DNA of 64,000 bases from an uncultured Gemmatimonadales bacterium (GTDB lineage: Bacteria > Gemmatimonadota > Gemmatimonadetes > Palauibacterales > Palauibacteraceae), in the NCBI GenBank assembly GCA_947259585.1, contig CAMYMV010000014.1, positions 29,120-93,119 on the forward strand, written 5' to 3'. Made by a program: the position numbers and the translations under genes. How positions within the stretch are numbered: position 1 is the first letter of the stretch; every line of letters starts with the position of its first letter. Under the pieces are notes generated by a model. It worked only from the letters and a program-made list of their open reading frames with translations. It was not told the DNA's origin and ran no database searches. Of this stretch, positions 1-9,073 are shown piece after piece.

Positions 1-2
1 CG

Positions 3-458
3 GCGATGGAGCTGGGACGTCGTCTCGCGGCAGAGGAGGGAAGGGCGACCCGTCGCGTGCGGGGTCCTGTCGACGTGTTTCGCAGGCTGGGGCCGAAGCT
101 CAGGGACTGCAGGCAGGAAGAGTTCTGGGCGATCTACCTGGACACCCAGAACCGCATCTGTCTGGAGCGGCGACTGACGGTCGGCCTGCTGAACTCCTCG
201 CTCGTTCATCCCCGCGAGGTCTTTGCTCCGGCGATAGCTCGTGCAGCCGCCAGCATCATCGTTGCCCACAACCACCCGAGCGGCGACCCCGAGCCGTCGG
301 CGGAGGATTTCGCCGTCACGGCTCAGCTCATGGAAGCGGGCTGCCTGCTGGGCATCCCGGTGCGCGACCATGTGATCCTCGGGGATTCGTCCTTCGTCAG
401 CCTGGCCGAGAGGGGTTCTCTGACAAGCTCCTCAAAGCCAATGATGACAGCTGGTTAA
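3..458 (+). CDS. radC: RadC-family JAB-domain protein, 5' end outside window
   Basis: This is the C-terminal part of a RadC/UPF0758 protein; the reading frame is open to the window edge, so the N-terminus (normally a helix-hairpin-helix region) is missing. The JAMM metal-binding motif is visible as HNHPSGDPEPSAED, with the preceding DTQNRI strand typical of the family. About 150 residues are present against a usual 220-230. RadC proteins carry a predicted metalloprotease/isopeptidase fold, but their role is unsettled despite the old DNA-repair name. It ends 43 bases before the toxin-antitoxin start, on the same strand, and probably lies outside that operon because a promoter-like TTGACA lies between them. 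Confidence 0.88.
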   Translation, partial: AMELGRRLAAEEGRATRRVRGPVDVFRRLGPKLRDCRQEEFWAIYLDTQNRICLERRLTVGLLNSSLVHPREVFAPAIARAAASIIVAHNHPSGDPEPSAEDFAVTAQLMEAGCLLGIPVRDHVILGDSSFVSLAERGSLTSSSKPMMTAG

Positions 459-466
459 GCGGATCC

Positions 467-495
467 TTGACAACGTGACCACCGGTAGTCACGTT
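467..495 (+). promoter_or_regulatory. Promoter/operator of the toxin-antitoxin operon
   Basis: Positions 472-495 form an inverted repeat with 11 of 12 base pairs matched: arm AACGTGAC, core ACCGGT, arm GTCACGTT, with one mismatched pair (C480/A487). A TTGACA hexamer (467-472) abuts its left end, and the antitoxin ATG is at 502. No convincing -10 hexamer was found. Phd/VapB-type antitoxins normally repress their own operon by binding such palindromes, so this is probably the autoregulatory operator. The palindrome is seen directly; the role is inferred. Confidence 0.6.
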
Positions 496-501
496 TTGTG
501 G

Positions 502-807
502 ATGAGAGCGGCGGGTATCAAGGAGCTGAAGGCGCGTCTCTCCGAGTACGTTCGTGCCGTAAAGGCTGGGGAAACCGTGCTCGTGACGGAACGCGGAGAG
601 GTAGTGGCCGAGCTGCGCCCGCCCACGGGGATCGGCCTGCCACAGGTTGCCGACGCGCTCGAATCGCTGGCGCGCGAGGGGCAGATCACCCATGCCAGGT
701 TAGCCAAAGATGGCTGGAGGTGGGCGACCGAAGGCCTCGGCCTTCCCACCGGTACTGCCGAGTCTCTGTTGGACGAGCTGCGGGCCGAGCGGAGCGCGGA
801 CTCGTGA
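502..807 (+). CDS. Phd/YefM-family antitoxin
   Basis: Type II antitoxin of the Phd/YefM (prevent-host-death) fold. The N-terminus reads MRAAGIKELKARLSEYVRAV, followed by KAGETVLVTERGEVVAEL, the standard DNA-binding and dimerisation half. The C-terminal half (about residues 50-101) is the likely toxin-neutralising tail. I chose the ATG at 502 rather than the GTG at 475 because the family motif begins there and the 475 start lies inside the palindromic operator. The stop overlaps the toxin start (GTGA, 804-807), so the two genes are translationally coupled. Expected role: bind and inactivate the adjacent PIN RNase and repress the operon. Confidence 0.85.
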   Translation: MRAAGIKELKARLSEYVRAVKAGETVLVTERGEVVAELRPPTGIGLPQVADALESLAREGQITHARLAKDGWRWATEGLGLPTGTAESLLDELRAERSADS

Positions 808-1214
808 AGGCCGCTCGCTACATCGACACGTCTGCTGCCCTTCGAGCGGTGCTGGAGACAGGCACGACGCCGGAGATCGAGAGTGAGATCGAGACCGCCG
901 AGATCCTCGTTACCTCACGTCTCTCTCTCGTCGAGTCCGAACGGGCGTTGCTGCGTCTGCGCCGGAGTTCCTCGGTCTCCGAGGAACGTCTCGCCGATGC
1001 GGCCCACGCGATCGACGAGCTCTGGTCCCACTGCACCATCTGGGAGCTGACCGAAGAGGTATGCACGGCTGCCATGCAGGTCGCTCCGTCCCAGCCCCTT
1101 CGCACCCTCGACGCACTGCATCTGGCCACCTACCTGCTGGCCAGACGCCGCATCGCCGGCCTGGGACTGCTTACCGCGGACCGCCGGATGGAGCGCGCCG
1201 TCCGCACCATCTGA
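804..1214 (+). CDS. vapC: PIN-domain RNase toxin, VapC-like
   Basis: A 136-residue PIN-domain protein starting at GTG 804, overlapping the antitoxin by 4 bases. The acidic residues of the PIN active site are visible: D8 in YIDTSA, E44 in LVESE, the D of RTLDALHLA, and the D of LLTADRRM. VapC toxins are Mg-dependent endoribonucleases that cut tRNA or rRNA. Size and gene order (antitoxin first) match the class. All key acidic residues are present, so it looks functional. Its RNA target cannot be read from sequence. Confidence 0.88.
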   Translation: MKAARYIDTSAALRAVLETGTTPEIESEIETAEILVTSRLSLVESERALLRLRRSSSVSEERLADAAHAIDELWSHCTIWELTEEVCTAAMQVAPSQPLRTLDALHLATYLLARRRIAGLGLLTADRRMERAVRTI

Positions 1215-1223
1215 CACGCGGGC

Positions 1224-2240
1224 CTAGCGGGCGCGGCACTCTGCGAGCATGAGGTCGCGAATACGGTCTGCACCCGTACGCGCCGACGGGACGGCGTGTG
1301 GGACGCCGGGTAGCGTGTCGATCCCTAGCAGTGGAGTGCCCTCCGCACGAAGGCGCTCGAGGTACGTGACCCCCTGGGGCACCGCGTTTCCCACGTCCTC
1401 CGCGCCGAAGAGGAAGTGCACGAGTGTCTTCGGATAGACGTAGTCGTTCTGCCCCGCCGCGATCGAGGCCTCTGCGAACTGGCTCCTGAATCCGTCGTCG
1501 CCGGAGGAACAGGGGCCCGTCCCCGGTTCCAGATAGCCGAAGCCGCGGTCGATCGTGCTTGCCGAGCCGGAGCCGTACCAGAGCGCCTCGTTCGCCGGAT
1601 CGTCGCGGATGCACCCCAGGTCCATCCGGCCCATCGGGGGTCCGCCGCTAGGGATGGCCAGATCCAGGATCTCATCGAGGCCGTAGTGGCTGAGCATGTA
1701 GCTAACCTGGGCCGAACCTCCGCTGTTTCCGGTCGCACAGAACCCCATCTCCGGTTCGGCGGCCTGGAAGCGCTCGTGGATCCAGTGCGCCAGCGAGGCC
1801 GGCTTGCAGGCCAGGGCGGCGTGGCCTTCAAGAGCCCCGGCACCGCCAACCAGCCAACCGCGATCCCAGGCGATCTCGACGGTGCGGAAGCCCGCCTCCT
1901 GGAGCTCACCGAGGGCGCGATTCGCATCGGCGCCGAAGTTACTCCAGAAGCCTCCGCCGCCCCCGCCAGTCATGAAGAGCGCGGTTCCGCGCTCCGTGTC
2001 GCCCGGCTCGCCAATCCGGAGGCGGGCGCCCTCGGTTTCGACGAGCCCCGGGCAGCTCACAACGACCTCCCAGCAGGCGTCGGATGCCCCGGTACAGGCG
2101 CCGTTCTCGGACACGAGTGTCACGCTCCCCAGGGGGGTTCCCGGAGAGTCTCCGCCGGGCGAATCCGGAGCGGTCGGTCCCTTGCAGCCGGTCACCAGCA
2201 CAGCGAGAGTGACCGGAACGGCGTAGCCCAGCCTACACAT
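1224..2240 (-). CDS. Secreted lipoprotein, predicted serine hydrolase
   Basis: The protein is 338 residues, beginning with a short signal peptide and lipobox (LVTGC, lipidated Cys19), so it should be anchored to a membrane facing the periplasm or outside. A glycine-rich stretch (FMTGGGGGGFW) resembles an oxyanion-hole loop. ATGNSGGSAQ has the GxSxG nucleophile-elbow pattern of alpha/beta hydrolases. A His near the C-terminus (LPGVPHAVPS) could complete the triad. Several Cys pairs suggest disulfides. I do not recognise the exact family; a secreted esterase or lipase-like enzyme is plausible. A GGGGG ribosome-binding stretch precedes the ATG. It converges on vapC with only 9 bases between stops. 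Confidence 0.7.
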   Translation of the reverse strand: MCRLGYAVPVTLAVLVTGCKGPTAPDSPGGDSPGTPLGSVTLVSENGACTGASDACWEVVVSCPGLVETEGARLRIGEPGDTERGTALFMTGGGGGGFWSNFGADANRALGELQEAGFRTVEIAWDRGWLVGGAGALEGHAALACKPASLAHWIHERFQAAEPEMGFCATGNSGGSAQVSYMLSHYGLDEILDLAIPSGGPPMGRMDLGCIRDDPANEALWYGSGSASTIDRGFGYLEPGTGPCSSGDDGFRSQFAEASIAAGQNDYVYPKTLVHFLFGAEDVGNAVPQGVTYLERLRAEGTPLLGIDTLPGVPHAVPSARTGADRIRDLMLAECRAR

Positions 2241-2504
2241 ACTACCCCCTTGGAATACCTATGCTGATAGGACGGTGGCGAGGGTCAGTTCGTTAAGAGG
2301 TGCCGGCGGCCGGGGCCGTGCGCTCGGCGCGGTCCCGCCGTGACTTCCATTCGACGCGCTCTGCCGGAGGGAGTCAAGACCGAGATGCAACCGGCCGGTC
2401 CCAAGTCGGTATATTTCAAGTCTGGGTTCCGATCGGGATCTGATCTTGGCCCGACTTTGAGCTCCATCCAGGTCTACGCGCTCCATCGATCTGTGCGGTA
2501 TCAC
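2241..2504. other. Divergent intergenic region ahead of rel
   Basis: These 264 bases separate the minus-strand lipoprotein from the (p)ppGpp synthetase and must hold both promoters. An inverted pair AAGTCGG (2403-2409) / CCGACTT (2451-2457) flanks a relatively AT-rich patch (GTATATTTCAAG). I could not assign clear -35/-10 hexamers. The frame of rel stays open through part of this region (from ATG 2340), but that extension has no family similarity. Confidence 0.4.
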
Positions 2505-4736
2505 ATGGCGAAGCCCGAAACGAAGCTGACGCGACCCGAAGTCTCCGGAGCCGAGAGCGTCCTCTCACTTCTCCCCGGGGACTTCCTGGCCGTGGTGCGC
2601 GACTACGAGGACCGTCTGGATCTCGAGCTCCTCGCCCTCGCCTTCCAGTACGCCAGCGAGAAGCACGCGGGCCAGAAGCGCCGTTCCGGAGAGGACTTCA
2701 TCCGCCACTGCGTCGAGGTCGCGAAGATCCTCTCCGAGATCTACCTCGATTCGGTGAGCATCGCGGCCTCTCTGCTCCACGATGTGGTGGAGGACACGGG
2801 CACGCCGATCGAGGAGATCCGCGACGAGTTCGGGGACGAGATCGCGACGATCGTCGCGGGCCTCACGAAGATCTCCCGCTTCCGCTTCGGGTCTCTGGCG
2901 GAGCAGCAGGTCGAGAACTACCGCCGGCTGCTGCTGTCGATGGCCAAGGACGCGCGGGTGATCATCGTCAAGCTCGCGGACCGGCTCCACAACATGCGTA
3001 CGCTGGAGCACCTGCCCGAGGAGAAGCGCCAGCGTGTCGCCCTCGAAACGCGCGAAATCTACGCCCCCCTCGCTCACCGGCTGGGCATGGCGCGAGTGAA
3101 GTGGGAGCTCGAGGACCTGGCCTTCAAGTTCCTCGAGCCGGAGGAGTACCGGGAGCTGGTGCGGAAGGTAGCCAGCAAACGGAGCGAGCGGGAAGGGCTG
3201 ATCGGGCGGATGGAGGAACCGCTGCGCGCCGAGCTCGAGGGCGCCGGACTGGAGGCGGAGGTTTACGGCCGGCCCAAGCACCTGTGGTCGATCTACCGCA
3301 AGATGGTGAACCGGAACAAGCCGTACGACGAGATATACGATGTGCTCGCGATGCGCGTCGTCGTGGCCAACGTCCGGGACTGCTACCATGCGCTCGGTGT
3401 GATCCACAATAAGTGGACGCCGCTCACCGAGCGCTTCCACGACTATGTCGCGAGTCCCAAATCCAATCTGTACCGAAGCCTCCACACCACCGTCTTCGGC
3501 CCGGGTGGCCGGTTGTACGAGATCCAGATTCGAACCAGTGACATGCAGCGGACGGCGGAGTTCGGTATCGCGGCTCACTGGCGCTACAAGGAGGAAGTCG
3601 AGCGCGAAGACGAGTTGGACGAACAGCTCGCCTGGTTCCGGCAGGTCCTGGAGTGGCAGCAGGAGACGCGGGAGCCAGAAGAGTTCATGGAGTTTCTGAA
3701 GATCGACTTGTATCACGACGAGATCTTCGTCTTCACCCCCGCCGGCGACGTCAAGCAGCTGCCAAAGGGCGCCACCCCGATCGACTTCGCCTTCGCCGTC
3801 CATACGGAGGTGGGCACACGGTGCTCGGGGGCGCGGGTCAACGGCCGGATCTCGCCGCTCTCCCGGCCGCTGCGCAACGGCGACACCGTGGAGATCATCA
3901 CCTCCGACTCCCAGACTCCCAGCCGGGATTGGCTGGGCTTTGTCCGCACCAGTCGGGCGCGAAGCAAGATCAACCAGTGGATCCGTCGGGAGCAGTACGA
4001 GTCGGCGGTCCATCTCGGTAAGGAGATCCTCAACCGCGAGTGGAAGAAGCTCCGCAGGAGACCGGAAGAGGATCAGCTCGATGAGGCGGCTCGCGAGCTG
4101 GCGCTCGACGGAGGAGCTGAAGGGCTCTACGCCGCCGTCGGTCGCGGGGATCTAGGGCTGACCAAAGCGGTTCGAGCCCTATTGCCCGAGGAAGAAGGCC
4201 CGGCCCGTGATAAGGCGTCCGGAGCCTTCGCAAAACTCGTTGACCGCGTTCGCACGAGCCAGAAGGGCATCCGCATCCAGGGGATGGACAACCTGATGGT
4301 CCGGTACTCCCAGTGCTGCCAACCGGTGCCGGGGGACGACGTGATCGGCTACATCACCCGCGGTCGCGGTGTTTCGATTCACCGCACCGACTGCCCGAAC
4401 ATCCTAAACCTCGCCGACCGTCCTGAACGCCGGGTGGACATCGAGTGGGACACGGACGAGACGCAGCGGTTTCTCGTGCGGCTGGTCCTCGAGGGGACCG
4501 ACCGCCACGGTCTGTTTGCCGACATCGCGCGCTCGATCTCCGATACCGGGACCAACATCCAGTCGGCCGACATCCGCTCCGTTGAAGGCGGCATGCAGGG
4601 CCAATTCGTGGTCGAGGTGGAGAACCTCTCCCACCTCAAGAAGGTCATGAAGCAGGTCCGGCGAGTGAAGGGCGTGATCGCCATCGAGCGGCGGGAGAGC
4701 TTCGGCGAAAGCGACTTGACGATCGAGACCCTCTGA
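2505..4736 (+). CDS. relA/spoT: Bifunctional (p)ppGpp synthetase/hydrolase (RSH)
   Basis: A long RelA/SpoT homologue of 743 residues that makes and degrades the stringent-response alarmone (p)ppGpp. Domains in order: HD hydrolase with intact HDVVED (residues 92-97) and [11 protein letters not shown]; synthetase around residues 265-385 with [12 protein letters not shown] and [14 protein letters not shown] around 400-465; a zinc-finger/RIS region with CCQPVPGDD; and a C-terminal ACT domain. The intact HD motif argues for hydrolase activity as well as synthesis. I chose ATG 2505 because the conserved region starts shortly after it; the upstream in-frame ATG 2340 adds 55 residues without family character. 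No other RSH is in the window. Confidence 0.95.
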   Translation: MAKPETKLTRPEVSGAESVLSLLPGDFLAVVRDYEDRLDLELLALAFQYASEKHAGQKRRSGEDFIRHCVEVAKILSEIYLDSVSIAASLLHDVVEDTGTPIEEIRDEFGDEIATIVAGLTKISRFRFGSLAEQQVENYRRLLLSMAKDARVIIVKLADRLHNMRTLEHLPEEKRQRVALETREIYAPLAHRLGMARVKWELEDLAFKFLEPEEYRELVRKVASKRSEREGLIGRMEEPLRAELEGAGLEAEVYGRPKHLWSIYRKMVNRNKPYDEIYDVLAMRVVVANVRDCYHALGVIHNKWTPLTERFHDYVASPKSNLYRSLHTTVFGPGGRLYEIQIRTSDMQRTAEFGIAAHWRYKEEVEREDELDEQLAWFRQVLEWQQETREPEEFMEFLKIDLYHDEIFVFTPAGDVKQLPKGATPIDFAFAVHTEVGTRCSGARVNGRISPLSRPLRNGDTVEIITSDSQTPSRDWLGFVRTSRARSKINQWIRREQYESAVHLGKEILNREWKKLRRRPEEDQLDEAARELALDGGAEGLYAAVGRGDLGLTKAVRALLPEEEGPARDKASGAFAKLVDRVRTSQKGIRIQGMDNLMVRYSQCCQPVPGDDVIGYITRGRGVSIHRTDCPNILNLADRPERRVDIEWDTDETQRFLVRLVLEGTDRHGLFADIARSISDTGTNIQSADIRSVEGGMQGQFVVEVENLSHLKKVMKQVRRVKGVIAIERRESFGESDLTIETL

Positions 4737-4759
4737 AGAGACCCAGGCTTCTGAACGCC

Positions 4760-6808
4760 GTGAGCCAGACCTTCGATCTACAGCTCCCATTCGAGCCCAC
4801 CGGCGATCAGCCGAAAGCGATCGTCGAGCTCGCGGAGACGTTCGGCAGAGGCGACCGCTGGCAGACTCTCCTGGGCGTAACGGGCAGCGGCAAGACCGTG
4901 ACGATGGCGGGAGTCATCGCCGAGCTCGGCAGACCGGCCCTCGTGATGAGCCACAACAAGACCCTCGCGGCACAGCTGTACGGGGAGCTCAGGCATTTCT
5001 TCCCCCACAACGCCGTCGAGTTCTTCATCTCCTACTACGACTACTACCAGCCGGAGGCGTACGTACCGGAGACGGACACGTACATCGAGAAGGACGCGTC
5101 GATCAACGAGGACATCGATCGGCTGAGGCTCCGCGCCACGTCTTCCCTGATGGAGAGGCAGGACGTGATCGTGGTGGCGTCCGTCTCGGCGATCTACGGC
5201 CTGGGCCACCCCGCGGAGTATCAGGCGCTCATGCTCACGCTCGAGCGCGGGCAACGGATATCCCGCCGGGAGATTCTCGAGGGTCTCGTCCAGATCCAGT
5301 ACCACCGGAACGACCTGGACTTCAGCCGCGGCACCTTCCGGGTGCGCGGCGACGTCATAGAGGTACTGCCGGCCTATGAAGAGCAGGCGGTCCGGTTGGA
5401 GCTCTGGGGCGACCTATTGGAGCGGATCTCGAAGACGGATCCGCTGACCGGAGAGACGATCGCGACCCTGGATCGGGCCGCCATCTACCCGGCTACCCAC
5501 TACGCGACAGGCTTCAACCGGCTGCAGATGGCGATCGACACGATCGGTCGAGAGCTCGAGGGGTGTCTTCCCGAGTTACGCGACGGCGGGCGACTGCTTG
5601 AGGCCCAGCGGCTGGAGACGCGGACGAAGTTCGACCTGGAGATGCTGCGCGAGCTGGGGATCTGCCCGGGGATCGAGAACTACTCGCGCCACCTGGATGG
5701 TCGCTCTCCGGGAGAGCGTCCGTACTGCCTGCTCGACTACTTCCCGGACGATTTCCTCTTCATACTGGACGAGTCACACGTCTCGGTGCCGCAGCTTCGC
5801 GCGATGTACAATGGCGACCGGAGCCGGAAGGGGACGCTCGTGGAGCACGGCTTCCGCCTCCCTTCGGCGCTGGATAACCGGCCGCTTAGCTTCGAGGAGT
5901 GGGAGGAGCTGGTTCCCCGAGCGCTCTTCGTGAGCGCTACGCCCGGCGATTACGAGCTCGAACGATGCGAGGGCGTCGTGGTCGAGCAGTTGATCCGGCC
6001 GACCGGGCTGCTGGATCCCGAGGTGACGGTACGTCCCGTTCGGGGACAGGTGGATGACCTGCTCGAAGAGATCCGGGCGCGGACGGAACGGGGCGAGCGG
6101 GTGCTCGTGACCACGCTGACGAAACGCATGGCGGAAGATCTCACCGATTTCCTCGCGGACCGGGGCGTCCGAGTGCGTTATCTGCACTCCGACATCGCCG
6201 TCATCGAGCGGGTGGAGATTCTCCGGGACCTGAGGCTGGGCGTGTTCGATGTCCTTGTCGGAATCAACTTGCTCCGTGAGGGCCTGGACATGCCGGAAGT
6301 GTCGCTCGTAGCCGTGCTGGATGCGGACAAGGAGGGGTTTCTCCGCTCGCACCGCTCCCTCGTGCAGACGATCGGGAGGGCTGCGCGCAACCTCAACGGG
6401 ACCGCCGTCCTCTACGCGGACAGGGTCACCGACTCGATGCGCTACGCGATCGAGGAGACGGAGCGGCGTCGCCGCACCCAGGCCACCTACAATCGCGAGC
6501 ACGATATCGAGCCGCGCTCCATCGTAAAGTCGGTGGAGGAGATCCGCTTCACGACGGCGGTCGCGGACGCCCGGGAGCGGAAGGAGCCGCGGGTAGCCGA
6601 GGTGCTCTCGGCCTACGGTGATCTGGAGCCGGAAGCTCTCGTCGAGCGGCTGGAGGCGGAGATGAAGAGTGCGGCCGAGCAGCTGGACTTCGAGCAGGCC
6701 GCTCGGATTCGGGACGAGCTGTTCGAGATCAAGGCGGAGCTCGAGCCCGGGCGTCGGTCCCGGTCTCCTCGCAGCCGCATCGGGGCCTTGAGGCGAACCG
6801 GTCGCTGA
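4760..6808 (+). CDS. uvrB: Excinuclease ABC subunit B
   Basis: UvrB, the damage-verification helicase-like subunit of nucleotide excision repair, 682 residues (normal length). It has Walker A GVTGSGKT at residues 39-46, the beta-hairpin that clamps damaged DNA ([12 protein letters not shown], about residue 93), the DESH box ([11 protein letters not shown]), motif VI region QTIGRAARN, and the C-terminal UVR domain (about 625-665) that contacts UvrC. The start is GTG 4760, giving the usual [17 protein letters not shown] N-terminus. It lies 23 bases after rel and directly abuts tsaE. UvrA and UvrC are not in the window. Confidence 0.98.
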   Translation: MSQTFDLQLPFEPTGDQPKAIVELAETFGRGDRWQTLLGVTGSGKTVTMAGVIAELGRPALVMSHNKTLAAQLYGELRHFFPHNAVEFFISYYDYYQPEAYVPETDTYIEKDASINEDIDRLRLRATSSLMERQDVIVVASVSAIYGLGHPAEYQALMLTLERGQRISRREILEGLVQIQYHRNDLDFSRGTFRVRGDVIEVLPAYEEQAVRLELWGDLLERISKTDPLTGETIATLDRAAIYPATHYATGFNRLQMAIDTIGRELEGCLPELRDGGRLLEAQRLETRTKFDLEMLRELGICPGIENYSRHLDGRSPGERPYCLLDYFPDDFLFILDESHVSVPQLRAMYNGDRSRKGTLVEHGFRLPSALDNRPLSFEEWEELVPRALFVSATPGDYELERCEGVVVEQLIRPTGLLDPEVTVRPVRGQVDDLLEEIRARTERGERVLVTTLTKRMAEDLTDFLADRGVRVRYLHSDIAVIERVEILRDLRLGVFDVLVGINLLREGLDMPEVSLVAVLDADKEGFLRSHRSLVQTIGRAARNLNGTAVLYADRVTDSMRYAIEETERRRRTQATYNREHDIEPRSIVKSVEEIRFTTAVADARERKEPRVAEVLSAYGDLEPEALVERLEAEMKSAAEQLDFEQAARIRDELFEIKAELEPGRRSRSPRSRIGALRRTGR

Positions 6809-6817
6809 GTGGTGTCC

Positions 6818-7297
6818 ATGGGCGATAGGAGTCCGAACCCCGGAGGGGAAAGTCAGCGAATCGCGAGCGAAGCCGAGCTTCGATGCTGGGCCGCCGACCT
6901 CGGGCGCCAAGCCGTTCGATCCGGCACGTTCGTGGCTCTGTACGGCCCGCTGGGATCGGGGAAGTCAACGCTCGTCCGCGCCGCCTGCCGAAGCGCCGGG
7001 GTCGAGGGGCCGATACCGAGCCCGACCTTTACCCTGGTGAATCGATACCGCCTTCCGGACGGCGGATTCGTGCACCACGTGGACCTGTACCGGATAGAGT
7101 CCGAAGAGGAAGTATGGGAGCTCGGCTGGCAGGAGCTGTTGGCGCGAAGCGGTCCGGTCTTCGTGGAATGGGCGGACAGGGCCGCCGCGCTGCTACCGGA
7201 CGATCGGTGGGATATCCACCTCGCCTTTGCCGAGAGCTCCGATCGTAGGACGATCTCGGCGTCCGCGCGGGGAGACGCACCCGGGCTGCCGGCCTGA
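6818..7297 (+). CDS. tsaE: tRNA t6A-modification ATPase TsaE
   Basis: TsaE (YjeE), the ATPase needed for threonylcarbamoyl-adenosine (t6A) synthesis at tRNA position 37, together with TsaB, TsaC and TsaD. Walker A is GPLGSGKST (residues 43-51); SPTFTLVN and HVDLYRI are family hallmarks. Length is 159 residues. In-frame GTGs at 6809 and 6812 are also possible starts, directly after the uvrB stop. I prefer ATG 6818. Followed at once by tsaB, a common pairing. Confidence 0.95.
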   Translation: MGDRSPNPGGESQRIASEAELRCWAADLGRQAVRSGTFVALYGPLGSGKSTLVRAACRSAGVEGPIPSPTFTLVNRYRLPDGGFVHHVDLYRIESEEEVWELGWQELLARSGPVFVEWADRAAALLPDDRWDIHLAFAESSDRRTISASARGDAPGLPA

Positions 7298-7301
7298 CGG
7301 G

Positions 7302-7985
7302 ATGCTCATCCTGGCCCTCGACACGAGCACCGACGTCGGATCGGTGGCTATCGGTGACGGGAACGCCGTCGTCGCCGCTTCGACCCTTCCCGCCCGGGGG
7401 GCGCACTCGGAGTCGATGCTGCCAGCGATTCGAGACCTTCTGACGAAAGCGGACGTCGCCATCGGCCATCTGGAGGGAGTCGCCGTCGGCTCGGGTCCGG
7501 GGTCCTTCACGGGTCTCCGCGTCGGAGCCGCCCTCGCCAAGGGGTTGTGCTTTGCCCGCCGGCTTCCGCTCTACGCCTACTCGAGCCTCTCCGCCGTCGT
7601 AGCCGGCGTGTCGGTCGAGGGAGGCGCGTGCGCGATGTTCGACGCGAGAGGCGGACGCGTATTTGCCGCCACGTACGCGTCGACGGTCCCGCTGGTCGAC
7701 CTTGCAGCCCCCCGGGTATGGACGGTACCGGATCTGCTGGCTGAACTTAAGCCGCTCGACGCCTGGACCTTCGGCGGCGATGGTGCGGTGCGTCACGAAG
7801 GTCTGATCGTGGCGGCGGGGGGGCGGTTGTTGCCGGAGGACCACTCGAGGCCTCGCGCAGAGGCTCTGTTGCACCTGGTCCGCGAGCGGCCCGAGGGTCG
7901 GGTCGGGGACGTCCGCGGCTGGCAGCCTGAGTACCTACTCCCTTCGGCGGCGGAGCGGATCTCGGATCGACGAGTGCTGCGGTGA
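7302..7985 (+). CDS. tsaB: tRNA threonylcarbamoyladenosine biosynthesis protein TsaB
   Basis: TsaB (YeaZ), 227 residues, the ASKHA-fold scaffold partner of TsaD in t6A synthesis. The N-terminus LILALDTSTDVGSVAI and the GSGPGSFTGLRVG signature are diagnostic. It lacks the metal-binding HxxxH of TsaD, as expected. The start ATG 7302 is 4 bases after the tsaE stop; the longer frame from 7227 overlaps tsaE and is not needed. Its stop overlaps rimI by 4 bases (GTGA). tsaD is not in the window. Confidence 0.95.
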   Translation: MLILALDTSTDVGSVAIGDGNAVVAASTLPARGAHSESMLPAIRDLLTKADVAIGHLEGVAVGSGPGSFTGLRVGAALAKGLCFARRLPLYAYSSLSAVVAGVSVEGGACAMFDARGGRVFAATYASTVPLVDLAAPRVWTVPDLLAELKPLDAWTFGGDGAVRHEGLIVAAGGRLLPEDHSRPRAEALLHLVRERPEGRVGDVRGWQPEYLLPSAAERISDRRVLR

Positions 7986-8518
7986 GGCAGCTCGGCCCGC
8001 GATGGTTCGCCAGGGCGCAGGGGCCCGTGGAGGAAGGCGGGAAGTGGCCGAAGGTGCGCCGCATGCGCCGCCAGGACGTTCGCGAGGTGGCCGAGATCGA
8101 GAGACGGTCCTACTCGCTGCCCTGGTCGGCCTTCACGTTTCGATCCCTCCTTCGCCGGCCCAACGCGGTCCTTCTCGTCGCGGAGGAGAACAGGGACATT
8201 GCCGGCTACGCGGCGTTGTGGCTCGCGGCGGATGAGGCGGAGCTCGGAAACCTGGCCGTGAGACCCGGGCGGCGTGGGCGGGGGATCGGACGTGCCCTGC
8301 TTGGCCACATGCTCGAGGAGGCCGCCCGAGGCGGAGCGCGGGCCGTGTTCCTGGAAGTCCGGGAGAGCAACGCCATCGCGCGGCGCCTCTACGAGGCGTC
8401 AGGCTTCAGGATCGTCGGCTCACGCCCGGACTATTACGCGTCGCCTCGAGAAGACGCCCTCGTTATGCGTCTCAACCTCGATCGGCTCTCGTTGACAGTC
8501 TCGCGACCGGGCCGTTAA
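7982..8518 (+). CDS. rimI: GNAT N-acetyltransferase RimI-like
   Basis: A GCN5-related N-acetyltransferase of 178 residues, probably the ribosomal protein bS18 N-alpha-acetyltransferase by its place after tsaB, a well-known neighbour. Acetyl-CoA-binding motif A is visible as VRPGRRGRGIGRALL, preceded by a LGNLAV strand and followed by LEVRESNAIARRLYEASGF. The N-terminal 25 residues before VRRMRRQDV are extra relative to RimI, so the true start could be internal. The 3' end of the gene contains a promoter-like element for ssb. Confidence 0.85.
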   Translation: MRQLGPRWFARAQGPVEEGGKWPKVRRMRRQDVREVAEIERRSYSLPWSAFTFRSLLRRPNAVLLVAEENRDIAGYAALWLAADEAELGNLAVRPGRRGRGIGRALLGHMLEEAARGGARAVFLEVRESNAIARRLYEASGFRIVGSRPDYYASPREDALVMRLNLDRLSLTVSRPGR

Positions 8519-8521
8519 TCT
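8492..8521 (+). promoter_or_regulatory. Predicted promoter of ssb
   Basis: TTGACA at 8492-8497, an 18-base spacer, then TAATCT at 8516-8521. The element straddles the rimI stop and would start transcription near 8528, about 40 bases before the ssb ATG. It shares its layout with the promoter ahead of the polyprenyl synthase. Confidence 0.5.
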
Positions 8522-8569
8522 TTCGCTCTCTGGCGCTTCACGAGTACCTCTACCTTCGGATGTGGCCCC

Positions 8570-9016
8570 ATGGCGCGTAGCCTCAACAAAGCGATGCTGA
8601 TCGGAAACCTCGGAGCTGACCCCGAGGTGCGAACCACGCCTGGGGGTACCCGGGTCGCCACGCTCTCGGTCGCCACGAGCAGGACATGGACCGACCGCGG
8701 CGGGAGCCAGCAGGAGAAGACCGAGTGGCATCGCGTCGTGGCCTGGGATCGGCTGGCAGAGATCTGCGAGCGCTATCTGAAGAAGGGCGATCGCGTCTAC
8801 ATCGAAGGGCGGATCGAGTATCGCCAATGGGAGGGGCAGGACGGCCAGACCAAGTACACCACGGAGATCAGAGCGCGAGAGATGGTGATGCTCGGCGGCC
8901 GTGGTGACGCGCGCTTCGAGGGTAGTGCGGGAGCTCCCGCGGGGCGTCCGGCCGAGGGCGACTACTCGGACTTCTCGAACGAGGCGCTCGCCGGGGAGGA
9001 TGATCTCCCGTTCTGA
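8570..9016 (+). CDS. ssb: Single-stranded DNA-binding protein
   Basis: SSB, 148 residues. The N-terminal OB-fold runs to about residue 110 (LNKAMLIGNLGADPEVR, EWHRVVAWDRLAEI, YIEGRIEYRQW), followed by a short flexible linker and the acidic tail ending DDLPF that recruits repair and replication partners. Binds ssDNA as a tetramer in replication, recombination and repair. ATG 8570 gives the classic start. It is likely transcribed from the promoter overlapping the rimI end. A hairpin follows its stop. Confidence 0.97.
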   Translation: MARSLNKAMLIGNLGADPEVRTTPGGTRVATLSVATSRTWTDRGGSQQEKTEWHRVVAWDRLAEICERYLKKGDRVYIEGRIEYRQWEGQDGQTKYTTEIRAREMVMLGGRGDARFEGSAGAPAGRPAEGDYSDFSNEALAGEDDLPF

Positions 9017-9045
9017 GCCCCCAGGCGGTGGGGCACCCGACTTTT
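9017..9045 (+). terminator. Possible weak terminator after ssb
   Basis: GCCCC (9017-9021) can pair with GGGGC (9030-9034) over an 8-base loop, immediately after the ssb stop, and a short T run (9042-9045) follows seven bases later. The stem is short and the T tract distant, so this is tentative. It lies between convergent genes, where a terminator is expected. Confidence 0.3.
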
Positions 9046-9073
9046 CCCGGCGTCCCGCATCCCTTCCTTGGAT

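Noticed and set aside
2565..4013. 482-codon open frame on the minus strand
   Set aside because: Antisense to the rel/spoT gene, whose HD, synthetase and ACT motifs are all intact on the plus strand.
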